64,000 nt of DNA, taken from Verticillium longisporum. Its lineage: Eukaryota > Ascomycota > Sordariomycetes > Glomerellales > Plectosphaerellaceae. The translations under genes and the position numbers were made by a program. Where the stretch lies: the NCBI GenBank assembly GCA_019188255.1, contig JAETXT010000004.1:5952001-6016000 (forward strand), given 5' to 3'. Shown in pieces: positions 36,895-49,399 of this stretch. The stretch's first letter is position 1; every line of letters starts with the position of its first letter. Below the pieces are notes generated by a model, which made no database searches, had not been told where the DNA came from, and saw nothing but the letters and a program-made list of their open reading frames with translations.

Positions 36895-37560
36895 AAGCTT
36901 TGTATTTAAAAGATTTATATACTACTTTAATTAGAACTACCTCGACCTTAATAAAGCCCTCTATATAGCTATAAGACTATAAATACTCTAATAGAGCGAA
37001 AGGGTATTATTTTTATAGTTTATATTAGAGTTTAAAAGGCTTATTATATAAATAGGTAAATTAGAATAATCCGATAATATAAAGATTAATTATTTAATAA
37101 GCGCTCCAAATTAAAAGCTATCCTATTATTTAATTATTATAGATCTATTCTAAGAATATATTAATTAGATTAAGAGAATATTATAGATTTCGGGAAAACT
37201 CGATAATATAATAAGAGTTTATCGAGGACGTAGCTAAGGCGAAACTATTACTCCTATATAGCGAGATTACGATAGAGATATATATATATTTAATATTAAC
37301 TAAATCGGGATTAAATAGGAGAAACGATTTATAAAGAAAGATATATAAATATATTATTATTATTAGAAGAAGGGATATATTATTCGGAATTATAACAAAC
37401 GATATAAGACCTAGGTTAGGGTTACGAAAGCTATTATTAATATACGATTATAATAAAGCTATAATAGTAAAGGTTTAATAAGACATATCAGTAAATTAGA
37501 ATAAGATTCGGGAAAAGAAGAACTTTAATATAAAGTTAAATATTAAGGAAGTTAAGAAGT
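36895..37560 (+). pseudogene. gypsy E gag remnant
   Basis: The plus strand reads FKRFIYYFNQNYLDLNKALY and, further on, IGKLE*SDNIKINYLISAL, typical of gypsy capsid regions. At about 37345-37400 a zinc-knuckle outline is seen with Tyr replacing Cys (YYYYQKKGYIIRNY). The frame is broken by RIP stops. Confidence 0.65.
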
Positions 37561-40500
37561 AAGGATTTAGGATAGAATATATTTTAATAATTTATATATT
37601 ATAAATTAATAATAATAGGAGTATTTATAAATAAATACTTAATCTAAGCTTTTATAGATTCTAATTATAATTATTATATAGTTATAAATAAAACCCTTAT
37701 AAAGAAGCTTTACTTATTTATAGTCGATAAGAGAAGATACCCCTTTAGCGGCTTCTTAATATAAATAGATATATAAGTAAATAGAAGTATTACTATACTA
37801 CCCCTAGAAATAGGAGGCTATATTTAAACTATATATACTTATATAGTACTTAGCCTAATAAACGACCTATTCCTAAGCTTACTTTAAATATAGTTTAATA
37901 ACGTCCTCCTTAACCCTTAGAAGGACCGTTTATAGTATAATTTAATATAGATATACTTATAGATAGGAGGGGAAGTAGAGATAAAGGTCTCTTAGGAGAT
38001 AAGAGCTATAAGGCTAGTAATTAATAGCGTATTTATAGCTAAGTATTAGCGGGCCTATAGAGGAACGATAAGAGGGAAATCTATTAATTATACGATTAGA
38101 GCTATAAGCCTCTTAGATATTATTAGAATATTAATATTAAAGACTATTATTTAATTCGAGGACTTTATATTAACAAGTATTTTATAGAAATTCCCTAATC
38201 TATTTTTAACTAAGAAAGTAAAGGAGCTATTACTATATTAACCTAGTATAGATTATAAAGTAAACCTAGAGCGAGATAATAATAATAAAGAAGCTAAACT
38301 ACTTTAGATGCCTCTATATTAAATAAACTAAAAAGAACTCCTCATTCTAAAGAAGACTTTAATAGACCTCTTTAATAAAGGATTTATATAGGTTAATAGT
38401 TTAATTAATTTATCATTAATATTCTTTATAAGGAAACTAGGAGGAGGATTATATTTTTATTATAATTATAAAATATTTAATATAATATTAAAATAAGACT
38501 ATTACCCTTTAATATTAATTATAGAGATATTTTATAATTTAATTAGTATAAAGTAGTTTACGAAATTTAATATAATAATAGCTTTTTATAAGATTAGGAT
38601 AGTATTTAAATATAAAGAGAAAGTAGCTTTTAGGATATAATTTAGGCTTTTCGAATAATTAATATATTTATTTAGCTTAAATAATACCTTAATAACTTTC
38701 TAGAAATATATTAATAGTATCCTTAAAGAATATCTAGATAATTATATTATAATATATATAGATAATATCCTAATCTATTCTAATAAGTCTTAGAGAGACT
38801 ATAAAGCGAAAATCTAATAGGTACTTAGGTTATTTATAGTAGCTAGGCTATATCTCGATTTAAAGAAGTATAAGTTTAATATAATTAAAGTAAAATACCT
38901 TAGATTTATTATTAAGGCTAGAAAAGGGGTATCTTATAACTTTAAAAAGCTAAGAGCTACCTTAGAATAAGAAGTACCGATAATAATTATAGGGATATAG
39001 AATTTCCTTAGCTTCGCTAATTATTATTATATCCTTATATAAGACTTTATAGAATTAGTAATACCTTTAACGAAACTTATTAGGAAAAACGTAGTTTTTA
39101 AATAGGGAAGTAAAGAAGAAGTAGTATTCTAAGAATTAAAGAAGCGCTTCTAAGAAGAAATAATACTTATAGACTTCGATCTAGCCCTAGATACCCTAAT
39201 AGAAATTAACTATTCTAGGATAGTTATAGGAGGAGTAATATTATAAATAGCTAAGGATAGCTAATAGAAAGTAATAGTATATTATTTATATAAACTAATA
39301 AGGGCTAAATATAATTATTCTATTTATAATAAAGAGCTCTTAATAGTAATCTAATACTTAGAAATATAGAGGATAGAGCTAAAGAGCTATGAATTTACTA
39401 TATTAACCGATTATAAGAACCTAGAGTATTTTATAATTAAATAGGATTTATTAGAAAGATAGAGCTATTAGGCTAGATAATTAATAGAGTTTAACCTTTA
39501 GCTAGTATATAGGAAGGGTAGTAAGAATATAACTATAAATATACTCTCCTATTATAAATAAGATATAATATTAATAAGAGTAAATAGATTTATATAAATA
39601 TACTATTTATAGATATTTAATAGTAATATTATAAAAAGTTATTAGGAATATATTCTAAGTATTAAATATATTAATATAATTAGAGGACTTAAAGAACGTT
39701 TCCTAATAGATATTAAGCTTAAGAGACTTTAAATTTAAGCTTAAGAAAGGGATTAATAATATTATATTATAAAAGTAATAGTTTTATAAAGAGATTGTCA
39801 ATTTTCCCGATTTATAATTAAAAGTATAAATATTAGAATATAATATTAATATTATAAGCGATTTAACGTTTAAAGAGAGGAAATAAGTACTTAGTAGCTA
39901 AGATAATAAAATATTATAGATAAAGATTATTTAAAGGTTTTACGATATTAAGATTTATAGCTATATAAATAGGGATAATACGATTATTATTATAGCTTAA
40001 TAGTTCTTCTAGCTAGGGTAATTATAGAATATATAATAGTTCCTTAGGAACTATAATATATATAGATAGTCGTAGATCTAGCGTAATTTAAAATATAGCT
40101 TCTTAAAACCCCTATCGATCCTATAATATATCTATTATAACCTCGCTATAGATTCTATAATAGATTTACTACTAGTAGGGCCTAGGAAGCTATACTATTT
40201 ATAAATAATTACTAATAGGCTCTCGAAATCGGTTACCCTAGAAATAATAGGGTTAATAGATATAGAAGCCTATACTAAACGGTTCTTAAACTACTACTTC
40301 TATTTTTATAGAATACTAAAGTCGATAATTAATAATAGAGGCTCGAACTAGATAAGTAGGTTCTAGGCTTACTTCTATTTACTTACTAATATAAAGTAGC
40401 AACTTAGTATAATATACTATTTATAGATAGATAGAGGCTTAGAATAGCTTAACTAAGAGATATAATTATACTTTAGACTTTATATTTACTATATATAGGA

Positions 40501-41260
40501 TAATTAATATAGCTACCTAGCGATTGCCTAGCTAGCTATTAATAACTAAGCTAGCTCGATAACTAGGGTAAGCCCCTTCTTTACTACCTATAGATACTAT
40601 ATCGATTAGATATAAGTTAGCTAGATATTATCGTTAGGATACTATACATTTAAAGCGAGAGAGCTAATAGAATGCTTCTAGGAAATAATAGACTTTATAT
40701 AAACTAGTATAGCTATAGCCTAGATAAGGATAGAGGAAAACGTTAATTACTAGAGGTAACTATTAGAAAGATATAGAGTAGGCGATTATATTTAGCTATT
40801 ACTAATTAACTTTAAAATAAAGAGGCTATTTAAGAAACTCGATTAATTATATTAGAAATACTATATAATAAAAGTTATTAGCTTATATATAGTAGAGCTT
40901 AATATACTAAGTAAAGTTTACCCTAGGTTCTATATAGGCTTCCTCTATCGTATTTATAATAACCCCCTATTAGGATAGCTAATATATAATAAATAACCTA
41001 AGCCTATCTATAAGGATACTATTACAGTAATATAGCTAGTTAATAAGATATTCTATATAAGGATATAATAGAGAGATAGAGGATCCTATCGAGAAGCGCT
41101 AATACTATAATAAGGATACTCCGAATTAATATAGGAATTAATCTCTAGATTTAAAGATATTAATATATTAAAGGAATTTAAAGGACGATATAGCTTAATT
41201 AAGAAAACGATAAGCTTATAAACTTTTATTAATAAATAATTATAGCGAAAATAAAGAGGA
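37561..41260 (+). pseudogene. gypsy E pol remnant
   Basis: The RT catalytic box is at 38755-38781 as YIDNILIYS (YIDDILIYS with Asp changed to Asn by RIP). A downstream frame around 39280-39450 fits RNase H of gypsy type, and 40000-40900 fits the integrase. Near 41060-41170, RDRGSYREALI then GYSELI*ELISRFKD resembles a chromodomain (WxGYxxxxWEP). Stops are TAG/TAA at Gln/Trp positions. Confidence 0.7.
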
Positions 41261-41400
41261 AGTATAGAGTAAATTATATAATTATAATATATTTAATATA
41301 ATCCTAAATAAATACTATTATTAATTAAGTAGCCTATTAAAGTAGATTACTTTTAAATAATATTAGAATAATAGATAAAAACTATAAATTAAGGGGGAGT

Positions 41401-42243
41401 TATTAAAGCGATTCCCCTATATCGATATAGCTTAAATAATATAAAAACGTAATAAAAATATTCTAGAAAAACTTTAAAACTATAATAAAGCTACTTACTC
41501 CTTATCCTAGATAGTAGGCTCCTCCTTAGTAGCCTCGGAGTCTATATCGGCCTTAGTAATAGCGATAAAGCGCTCGAGGAACGACTCTATACGACCGAGA
41601 CTAGCCTAGATAGCTAGCTTATAAGCAGTAAGGGCAGCGCTAGTAGGCTACGAGATAGTAGTAGGGGCGGGGGTAGTAGCTATAGGGGTCGGGGTAATAG
41701 CCTTAGTAGCGGCCTTAGTATATATAGTATAGATAGTATTCTCAGTCTAGTAGAATATAGCGATAGCGTCCTCCTAGGTATAGCGGGTCTACTATAAATT
41801 AGATATAAATTAGAAGTAAAGATAATCTAAAACGTAAATATATTATAGGGTTATCGTTAATAATATAAATAGTAATAGTATTAATAAGAATAGTAATAGT
41901 AGTATAGGCCTTAAGGATTACTACGATATAGGGGTAACTAGAGTAAGTATATTTAAAGTACTTATACTTAGTATTTATAATAAGAAACGTTAGAAAACAT
42001 AATAATATTATAATATAGGAATACTTATTATATTAATCGTAGTATATATAGTCGTAACTGGGTACGCTTAGGTATTACTCCTAGACGACGACCTAAAGAT
42101 TATTAGTTATTAAGCGAATAATATAGGGGTAGTAGAACTAAGTATATTAAGTACTAGTACCTCCTTTAGGGCGCTTAGGCGTAGAGGTGGAATTCTATTA
42201 TAGAGTTAATAGCGGAAATATAGTATATAATCGAAAGTATTTA
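41401..42243 (-). pseudogene. partly mutated coding relic left of Fot1/pogo copy 2
   Basis: After the gypsy E polypurine tract, the minus strand around 41490-41780 gives a frame rich in Ala/Thr ending ESFLERFIAITKADIDSEA then TKEEP, with unusually high GC for this island (GGGGCGGGGGT near 41670). It looks like the end of a low-complexity, Ala/Thr-rich protein, possibly a retroelement Gag. I cannot name it. Confidence 0.35.
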
Positions 42244-42341
42244 ACGTAATCCACAAGCGAGTGGTTCACCCAAGCGAGTGGTTCACTTCGCCCGGGCCCA
42301 CGACCTACACCTGAATTCTACAGATTCCACCTCCGCCCGCG

Positions 42342-43457
42342 ATGGAGACTCTTTCAAAAGAAGGTCAATTATTCCTTGCTATCCAAGCTATGGACAATGA
42401 CCCGAACCTAAGCGCCCGGAGTGCTGCGAGGATCTACACCGTCCCCTTAACGACGCTCCTCCGACGCCAGAAGGGCAAACCCTCCCGACGCGAAAGCCCG
42501 CCCAATTCTGCCAAATTAACAGTACTAGAAGAGAAAACTATTGTCGAATATATCCTTGACCTAGATGCGCGATCTTACCCTCCCCGGTTGGGTGAGGTCG
42601 GAGATATGGCGAATCGCCTGCTTGCCGACCGTGACGCGCCACGCGTCGGGAAGAACTGGGCCGCAAACTTCGTCAAACGGCAACCAGAGCTCCGGACGCG
42701 TTTCTTTCGCAAGTACGACTACAAGAGGGCCCAATGCGAAGATCCGGACGCGATAAACGCGTGGTTCCGCCTCGTGCATAACATGATCGCCAAGTACGGC
42801 ATCCAAGAGGCTGACATGTACAACTTTGACGAGACCGGCTTCCAGATGGGCGTTATCGCCAACGGAATGGTCGTGACCAGTTCGGAAAGACGGTCCAATG
42901 TGAAGATGAGGCAGCCAGGCAACCGGGAATGGGTTACGGTGATCCAGGGCGTTGGCGCGTTGGGTTTCTCCGTCCCGCCGTTCATCGTGGTTTCGGGCAA
43001 GTACCACCTCTCGAGCTGGTACCAGGACGACGCGATTTCTCGCGACTGGAGAATCGCAACATCTCCAAACGGCTGGACGACGAATGATATTGGTCTGGAA
43101 TGGATTCGGCATTTTGACAGGCATACAAAGTCCCGTACTTCGGGCGGTTATCGCCTACTGATCCTGGATGGCCACGAAAGTCACCACTCGGTCGACTTCG
43201 AACTCTACTGCAAGGAGAACAACATCATCACACTCTGTATGCCTCCTCATTCGTCACATCTACTCCAGCCTCTCGATGTTGGGTGTTTTGGCCCACTAAA
43301 GAAAGCATACGGTCGGCAAATCGAGGATAGGATGAGGGCGGGTACAACGCACATCAGCAAAGAGGACTTCTTCCCGGCGTTTTCGGCTGCATTTCAGCAA
43401 GCAATGACAGAAAAAACATCCAGGGAGGCTTTCGAGGAGCGGGGCTTGTCCCCATAA
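42342..43457 (+). CDS. Fot1/pogo transposase copy 2, truncated by frameshift
   Basis: 371 residues identical to copy 1 through GLSP, retaining both HTH domains and the three catalytic Asp residues (163, 276, 312; DD35D). With only four C residues at 43450-43453 the frame meets TAA immediately after Pro371. The missing C-terminus, with coiled-coil and zinc knuckle, lies downstream in another frame. Whether the DDE part alone could act is unknown. Confidence 0.9.
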   Translation: METLSKEGQLFLAIQAMDNDPNLSARSAARIYTVPLTTLLRRQKGKPSRRESPPNSAKLTVLEEKTIVEYILDLDARSYPPRLGEVGDMANRLLADRDAPRVGKNWAANFVKRQPELRTRFFRKYDYKRAQCEDPDAINAWFRLVHNMIAKYGIQEADMYNFDETGFQMGVIANGMVVTSSERRSNVKMRQPGNREWVTVIQGVGALGFSVPPFIVVSGKYHLSSWYQDDAISRDWRIATSPNGWTTNDIGLEWIRHFDRHTKSRTSGGYRLLILDGHESHHSVDFELYCKENNIITLCMPPHSSHLLQPLDVGCFGPLKKAYGRQIEDRMRAGTTHISKEDFFPAFSAAFQQAMTEKTSREAFEERGLSP

Positions 43458-43995
43458 CCCGGAAACAGTCCTGTCAAAGCTGGATGTGAGGTTGAGGACG
43501 ACGACGCCTCCGGGGACGTCCCACGGGGAGCGTGATTCTTGGGTCTCTAAGACGCCCACTAACCTGCTCGAGGCAGGTTCCCAGACTGACTTCATCAAAG
43601 GGCGAATCTCACGCCACCAGGGAAGCTCCCCAACGTCAATTTTAGATGCTGTTGACTATCTTGCGAAGGGGACGCGGGGTGTTATGCACCAGATCGCTCT
43701 TTTGAAGTCAGAGGTTATGATCCTTCGAGAGGAAAATGCTACACTAAGCCGACGCCGGAGGGCCAAAAAGCTACGTCTCCGGGAAGGAGGAAGCATGGCT
43801 GTAGGCGAGGGACAGGACAAGATTGCTCAGAAGGAAGTAGATATCCAGATAAAAGAGGAAACGCTGCAGAACCCGGGTCCCGCGTCGTGGTCCCAGCCGA
43901 AGAAACGATGCTGTAGCGTATGCGGGAAGACCGGCCACAACGCGAGAACTTGTCAGGTAGCTATCTCATCGTCTGCAAAAGACGAGGAGGAGTGA
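43453..43995 (+). pseudogene. severed C-terminal part of transposase, copy 2
   Basis: Same sequence as 13662-14204: coiled-coil, CCHC knuckle and acidic end, out of frame with the upstream part. Confidence 0.85.
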
Positions 43996-44102
43996 TTTTA
44001 ATTGATTTACGGCGTTTGGGTTGAGGTTTTCCTCGGAATGTTTGTCGGGTCGGGGTGAAGTGAACCACTCGCATGGGTGAACCACTCGCTTGTGGATTAC
44101 GT

Positions 44103-44239
44103 TATATTATTATCGTTATTATTTCCCTACTTAGAGGGAGTAATAATAGTAGTACTATTAGGGGTAGTAATTCTACGAATATAAGAAGAGCGAGTAGATA
44201 TCTAAAAAGAATATATTAGTATTATATTATATAAATAGT
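44103..44239. other. spacer between Fot1/pogo copy 2 and element F
   Basis: 137 bp of mutated DNA ending in ATAGT (44235-44239), the left target duplication of element F. Confidence 0.5.
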
Positions 44240-44446
44240 AAAATAGGGTTAGTAATGCTCTTATCTAATTAGGGCAATGAAGTAGTTATTTAAGAAAAAG
44301 ATAGGTCCTTAAATATATAGTATCGGATTAATAATCTATATCCCTTAAGGGTCTTTATAACGAGTCTAATTAATATCCGTTTCCCTAATTAGCTACTCCT
44401 TATTACCTTATCGCTAAGCTATACCTTTCTACCCTACCCGGTTTTA
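44240..44446 (-). repeat. element F 3' LTR
   Basis: Copy of 56855-57061 and of the little-mutated solo LTR at 6160-6366 (opposite orientation). Confidence 0.8.
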
Positions 44447-44499
44447 ATCGTCCCTAAAGGAGTCCTTATCTCTAGAGATTAGGACCTCCTTTCTTTAAG

Positions 44500-46000
44500 A
44501 AGACGGGTAGGTTCTCCTAATTAGAACCGAGCAAGTCCTTAAAGCTATAAATAAAGGAAAGAAGGTAGCTATAGTATATATAAATATCCTAGAGTTAATT
44601 CTTAATTCCCTAAGTCCGACTATCCTAAGCGCCTCTGAAGACCTAGCTTCTATAGAGGCTCCTTAGTATTAAGTTAAGCCCGAGCTACTTTAGTAATAGC
44701 CCTCTATTATACTTAGTCCTACTCTAAACTAGTACGATATCGAGGCTATCCTTCCTAGCCTAGCTACTACGATAGTAAGTAGGCTATAGTCCCTATAATA
44801 GTAATATTTACGATAGCTATAATATAAAGATCTATATATTAACTTATTTATTCCTCCCTTAAGTATATTAATAGGGGATATCCAGATTAAGAGATTAACT
44901 TAACCTCTACGAGGTCGAGGATAGTATATAGGTTTAGACTTAGGTTACCCTAATTAGACCTAATAGGGGTACTTAGAGCGCTTAGAATCTTCTCTTTTAA
45001 TAGGATAAGTAGAATTAACCCGTAGCTTAAACCTAGACGTTTCGTAGAGGGCTTTATAGTTACGATATTTCCCGTAAATATAATAATCCGAGTTCTCTTA
45101 TATAGCTTAACTAGCATAGCTAGATTAAGCGAACTATAAAGGTTAACCTATAATCGTAGTATCCTATTAAGTATATTAATAGTATTATCGGCCCTAGAGT
45201 CCCTAAGTCCTATTAATTCTAAGGAGCTCTTAACTTCTTATAAAGGACTAAGCTACTTCTATTATATATCTTGGACTAGTATCTTCTTAAAGAGGATAAT
45301 AGCTTTATTTATCTCCTCGAATTCCTCCTATTTAGGACTAATAGGTATATTTACCCTATAAATTCCCTAAAGAGTAGCCTTATCGTCTATAATATTACTT
45401 ACTATTAGTTTAGGCCCTAAATAATATATAAGCGAGTTAGCCTAGCTTAGACTAAATTACTTATCTATTTAAGTCTTCTAATAGTAATAAAGGTAATTAT
45501 TATAATTAGCCTCGCTATATATATTATTATTTATATATATAGCCGATATCCCTATATTAAGTAGCCCTTTAAGGAAGATTAAGCGAGCTAAATCGAGTAT
45601 ATAGAGTCTATAAGAGTATATATCCTACTATTAAGGGGACTAGAGGATATTAAACTATAAATATAAAGCCTTAATTAAAGTATCCGAAGTACTATTAAAC
45701 CCATAAAACTCCTCTAGATAGGTTATAGCTTAAATAATTTCCTTCTTAGCTATACCCCTAAAGTAATTATTAATAGTAAAGGACTACTATATCTATTAAT
45801 TAACGATTAGGAGAATCTAATAGTTTTCATTAATATTAATAGAGGTCGCTATAAAGCGGGCTTCTTAGAGCGTATCTATTATTTCTTAGCGTATCGGAGT
45901 ACTATTATTATAGCCCCCTATCTATAGAGTACTAGAATTAGGGATTTAATATAGTAATTGCTCTAATCGGGGCTTTACGAGTACTTTAAAACTAATAGCT
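44500..46000 (+). pseudogene. element F accessory frame 1, antisense to pol, unrecognised
   Basis: On the plus strand (opposite to pol) the frame reads ILELILNSLSPTILSASEDL, later LATTIVSRLQSLQQQY when TAG is read as Gln, and IPPLSILIGDIQIKRLTQPL. Most stops are TAG/TAA where Gln would fit. No known domain is recognised. It could instead be a nested gene. Confidence 0.35.
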
Positions 46001-47249
46001 ATCTCCTAAATAGAGAGCTATATATTCTTTTCTATATTATTACGTATTAAAACTAAATAAGACTTATCTTCCTAGCTAGCTATATCCCCGCCCTAGTTAT
46101 TAGGAGGGAGGTATTCGCTAACCCTTATTAATATAATTCCTCTAAGATATAGGTTAGAGGTAGAAATAGTAAGCTTCTTTAAGAGGTTAATCTAATTAGG
46201 GAATAAGGAGGTATAGGGTATTCTATATAGGTTACGAGATTTATAAAGGAGTAATCGAATAGTACTATTACTAGGCCTCGCTTAATAAGATAGCCGGACT
46301 CCTAAGATATATTTCTAGCCTATTCTTACTTTCTATTACTTCTATTTATCTAATACTAGGTATTTTTATAAAGTCTAATTAATATATTAATTAGATTAAT
46401 TCCCTTTAAGGGAATCGATATATACCCCTCCGAGTATAATATTAAGGTAATTAGGCGTATTATAGTTAATTCGGAACTATTTATTTTCTAAATAGGATAT
46501 AGGTTTATCTAAAGGAGCTATTATTATTAAGATAAATATAGGCTTTAGCTAATTAACAGAAATAGGGAAGAGCGCTTCCTAGTTAGTTCATAGTATAGGA
46601 GTTCTAAGTAGGTTAAGGGGGTCGGTCCTTATAGCTATTAGAATAGTAGGGCGACTCTTATAAATATTATCCCTATATAGTATATAGTTACTTTTAGATA
46701 TCTTAGTAGGTAATTAGGGGAACTATATTAAAAGTAAATAAAAAGGAAAAATATAGGGTAGGTTATAAATAAAAAGAAGAAGGTAGAGGGAAGAGAGAGG
46801 TTATAGTAATAAGAGAGAATAAAAGGGTAATATTTAGAGAATAGAGTAATAGGTTATATTATTACCCTAATTAGGTTATTTATAGGTAGGAAGAGTATTT
46901 AAGAAATAGGTAGAGGAGGTTTATAGGTTTAATATTTATATATAAGAGAGAGAGGGGATTCCTTAGCTAAAGCGAGGGTTCCCTTTCCTTTTTATAATAA
47001 TAGGTCGTAAAGTTAATTATTCTATTAGGAAGCTTATTAATTCTAAGTAATTTAATAGTAAATTATTATCCTAGCTAGGAAAGAAGGGGGGGGGTTAGTA
47101 AATCTATTAGGAGGTTATTAAATCGAGTAACTAGATTAAATAGTATTACTTTAATTATTACTCCTTTCTTATTTTACCCTTAAAAGTAATAGGAGCTATT
47201 ATATTCTCTATATTCTTCCTTCTTCTTATTTAAAATATAACTATTAATA

Positions 47250-48360
47250 ATACTATTATAAGTTCTTCTAGCTAAAAGTCGTAATTCCCTTCGAACTAAA
47301 CTCTTAAGCCTTATACTATTAAGGACGACTACCCTAATAATTACTCTTAATTATATAAGCTTAATAGCTAGCTCGAGAAGAAGAAGTTTAAATATATAGT
47401 AGATATTAACGATTTCTACGTTCTTATAAGTTCTATTCCCCTAATTAGGAGCTATTCTATATATTTATTAATGCTTTTTTAATTATTAATTTATTTTATA
47501 TAATAGGCCCTTATAAATAGCGAAAGTAAAGATAATAATCCTCTTCCTTAATACCTCGAACTCGTCTTTAAGCTAATTATCCTTAATACTAACTCCTAAT
47601 CCAACGTTATCGAGTAGTTCTAGAGAATAATAAGGTAAATAAATTAGAACTCTAATAATATCTCCTTATTTCTCGATACCTATAAGAGTCGGAAGCCGTC
47701 TATACTTAGTAGTTTCCTTAATTAGGTATTCCGCTATCGTATCTTTATCGTTTCCGAGCTAGGCGGGCCTTTTAGGTTATTCTTTATTAAGATTACTCGT
47801 TATCGCCTAGCTCTATTCTCGCTAATTATATAAGGTTTTAGAAGCATTAATTATAATCCTTATAAGGGCTATAAGGAGAGTTAGTAATCGAGCTTTTTAG
47901 CTTCTAATTAGGTTAACGTTATATATCCTTATTTCTAGTACGTCTCCTTTCCTAGTTATATTAACTACGTTAACTATATTTATAAGGAATATAAATATAG
48001 CTTCTAGGATAGCCCTTCTAACTTCATTTAGATACTTTAGAAGGGGTATATATATCCTAAATCTAAAATTATCTTCTATAACCTAATTAAAGCCCCTAGT
48101 TAAGGTCCTCTTCTTTACTAGGACGAGTTCGATAACCCTCTCGATCCTATTTATAGTCCTTAGAGCTTAACCTTTTACTATTACCCTATTTATAAGCTAT
48201 TAGAGTTTATAAGGATATAGTAGCCTAATCGAGACCCTATACTAGCGCTTAACTTTAGGTCTTACGTTTTTACGAATAATTAGCTTATTATAGACGAGAT
48301 TAGAGAGAATACGCTTAACGATTAAGCTAAGATTTTAAAGAGGATAAAGTAAGTATTCTT
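47250..48360 (+). pseudogene. element F accessory frame 2, antisense to pol, unrecognised
   Basis: The plus-strand frame reads FRYRIFIVSELGGPFRLFFI, then KITRYRLALFSLII, YINYVNYIYKEYKYSF and LDPIYSP further on. Stops are again mainly TAG/TAA. I do not recognise the protein. It lies between integrase (minus) and the 3' LTR. Confidence 0.35.
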
Positions 48361-49399
48361 AGTTCTAAAGAGGCTAATATAATTAGGGTAATAGTAAAGC
48401 TTATAGGGTTATTAGGTATAAAGTAGGTACCTCGTATTAGTATATTTATATTTATAGGTAATACTTTATATATTAATTAATATATTTATAGTATAATCGT
48501 TTAATTATAATCTAAGTTAACTATTTAAATATTAAATAACCTAATTAGGTTAACCTATATATCCCTATTAAAGTATATCGTCGGTATTTATCTTAATTCT
48601 ATTCGTCCCCGATACTTAGTCGGGAGTCCTATACCTAAGTAAGCATCTAGTTAGGATAATTTATATAAAGGAAAGTAAAGGGGTATATTATAATTAGGGG
48701 AATAATATAATAAGGATTATAAGTATAATAGGAATTTTAGCTAGGGAATAAAGAAATAAAATATCGATATAGTATATACTTAGTATCTTAGGATTATTAT
48801 ATTCTAAGTATATTACGTTATCTATAGGCTAAAAGAGAGAAGGAAAGAGCGGAAAAGATAGGATAAAAGTAGGAAAGTTTAAAAAAAGAGCTAAAATATC
48901 TTAAATATTTAATAATATTATAGAGAATATAACTAAATTATTAATAAAAGAGAAAGAATATAAGTTATATTAGGATATAATATCCTATTAATATATAAAT
49001 TCCCCTAATTATATTATATTAATATAATTAATAGGCGTCCTAAATTATTCCTAATTAATATCGTCTACTTCGAGGTATATACCTTTATTAAGCGGGCCCT
49101 AGATTTATACTTCTAAGCGGGTATATTATTTATATTACTATAACTTAATAATAAGTACTCAGGTCTATTCTATAATAAGTTCTTAGAGCTATCTAGATCG
49201 CTAAAGAAGGTTATCTAGAAGTATAGAGGAGCCTTCGGGGTTAGTCGTTTCGTCGGTATCCTAGTTTTCGCTAATCGAGTTAGAATATACTAAATAGGTA
49301 TTAACCTAATTAGGGGAATAAGGTCCTTCTAGTACTTCGTCCTATAGCGTAATAGCCTCGAGCATTCTCGTAAGCTCCTCTTTAAAGTCTTTTACTAGT

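Larger units (their letters stand above)
36695..41400 (+). mobile_element. Ty3/gypsy retrotransposon E (chromovirus type), internal region
   Basis: Gag, RT, integrase and a chromodomain-like C-terminus follow in order on the plus strand and end at a polypurine tract AAGGGGGAG (41391-41399). The next bases TATTAAAGCG probably start a 3' LTR (TGTTAAAGCG before RIP). No matching 5' LTR is visible, so the left end may be truncated. Confidence 0.7.
42244..44102 (+). mobile_element. Fot1/pogo-like DNA transposon, copy 2 (1859 bp)
   Basis: Apparently identical to 12452-14311 by eye apart from one missing C in the C-run (43450-43453). The same inverted ends are flanked by TA (42242-42243 and 44103-44104). 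It also lies in fully RIP-mutated surroundings without being mutated itself. Confidence 0.97.
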
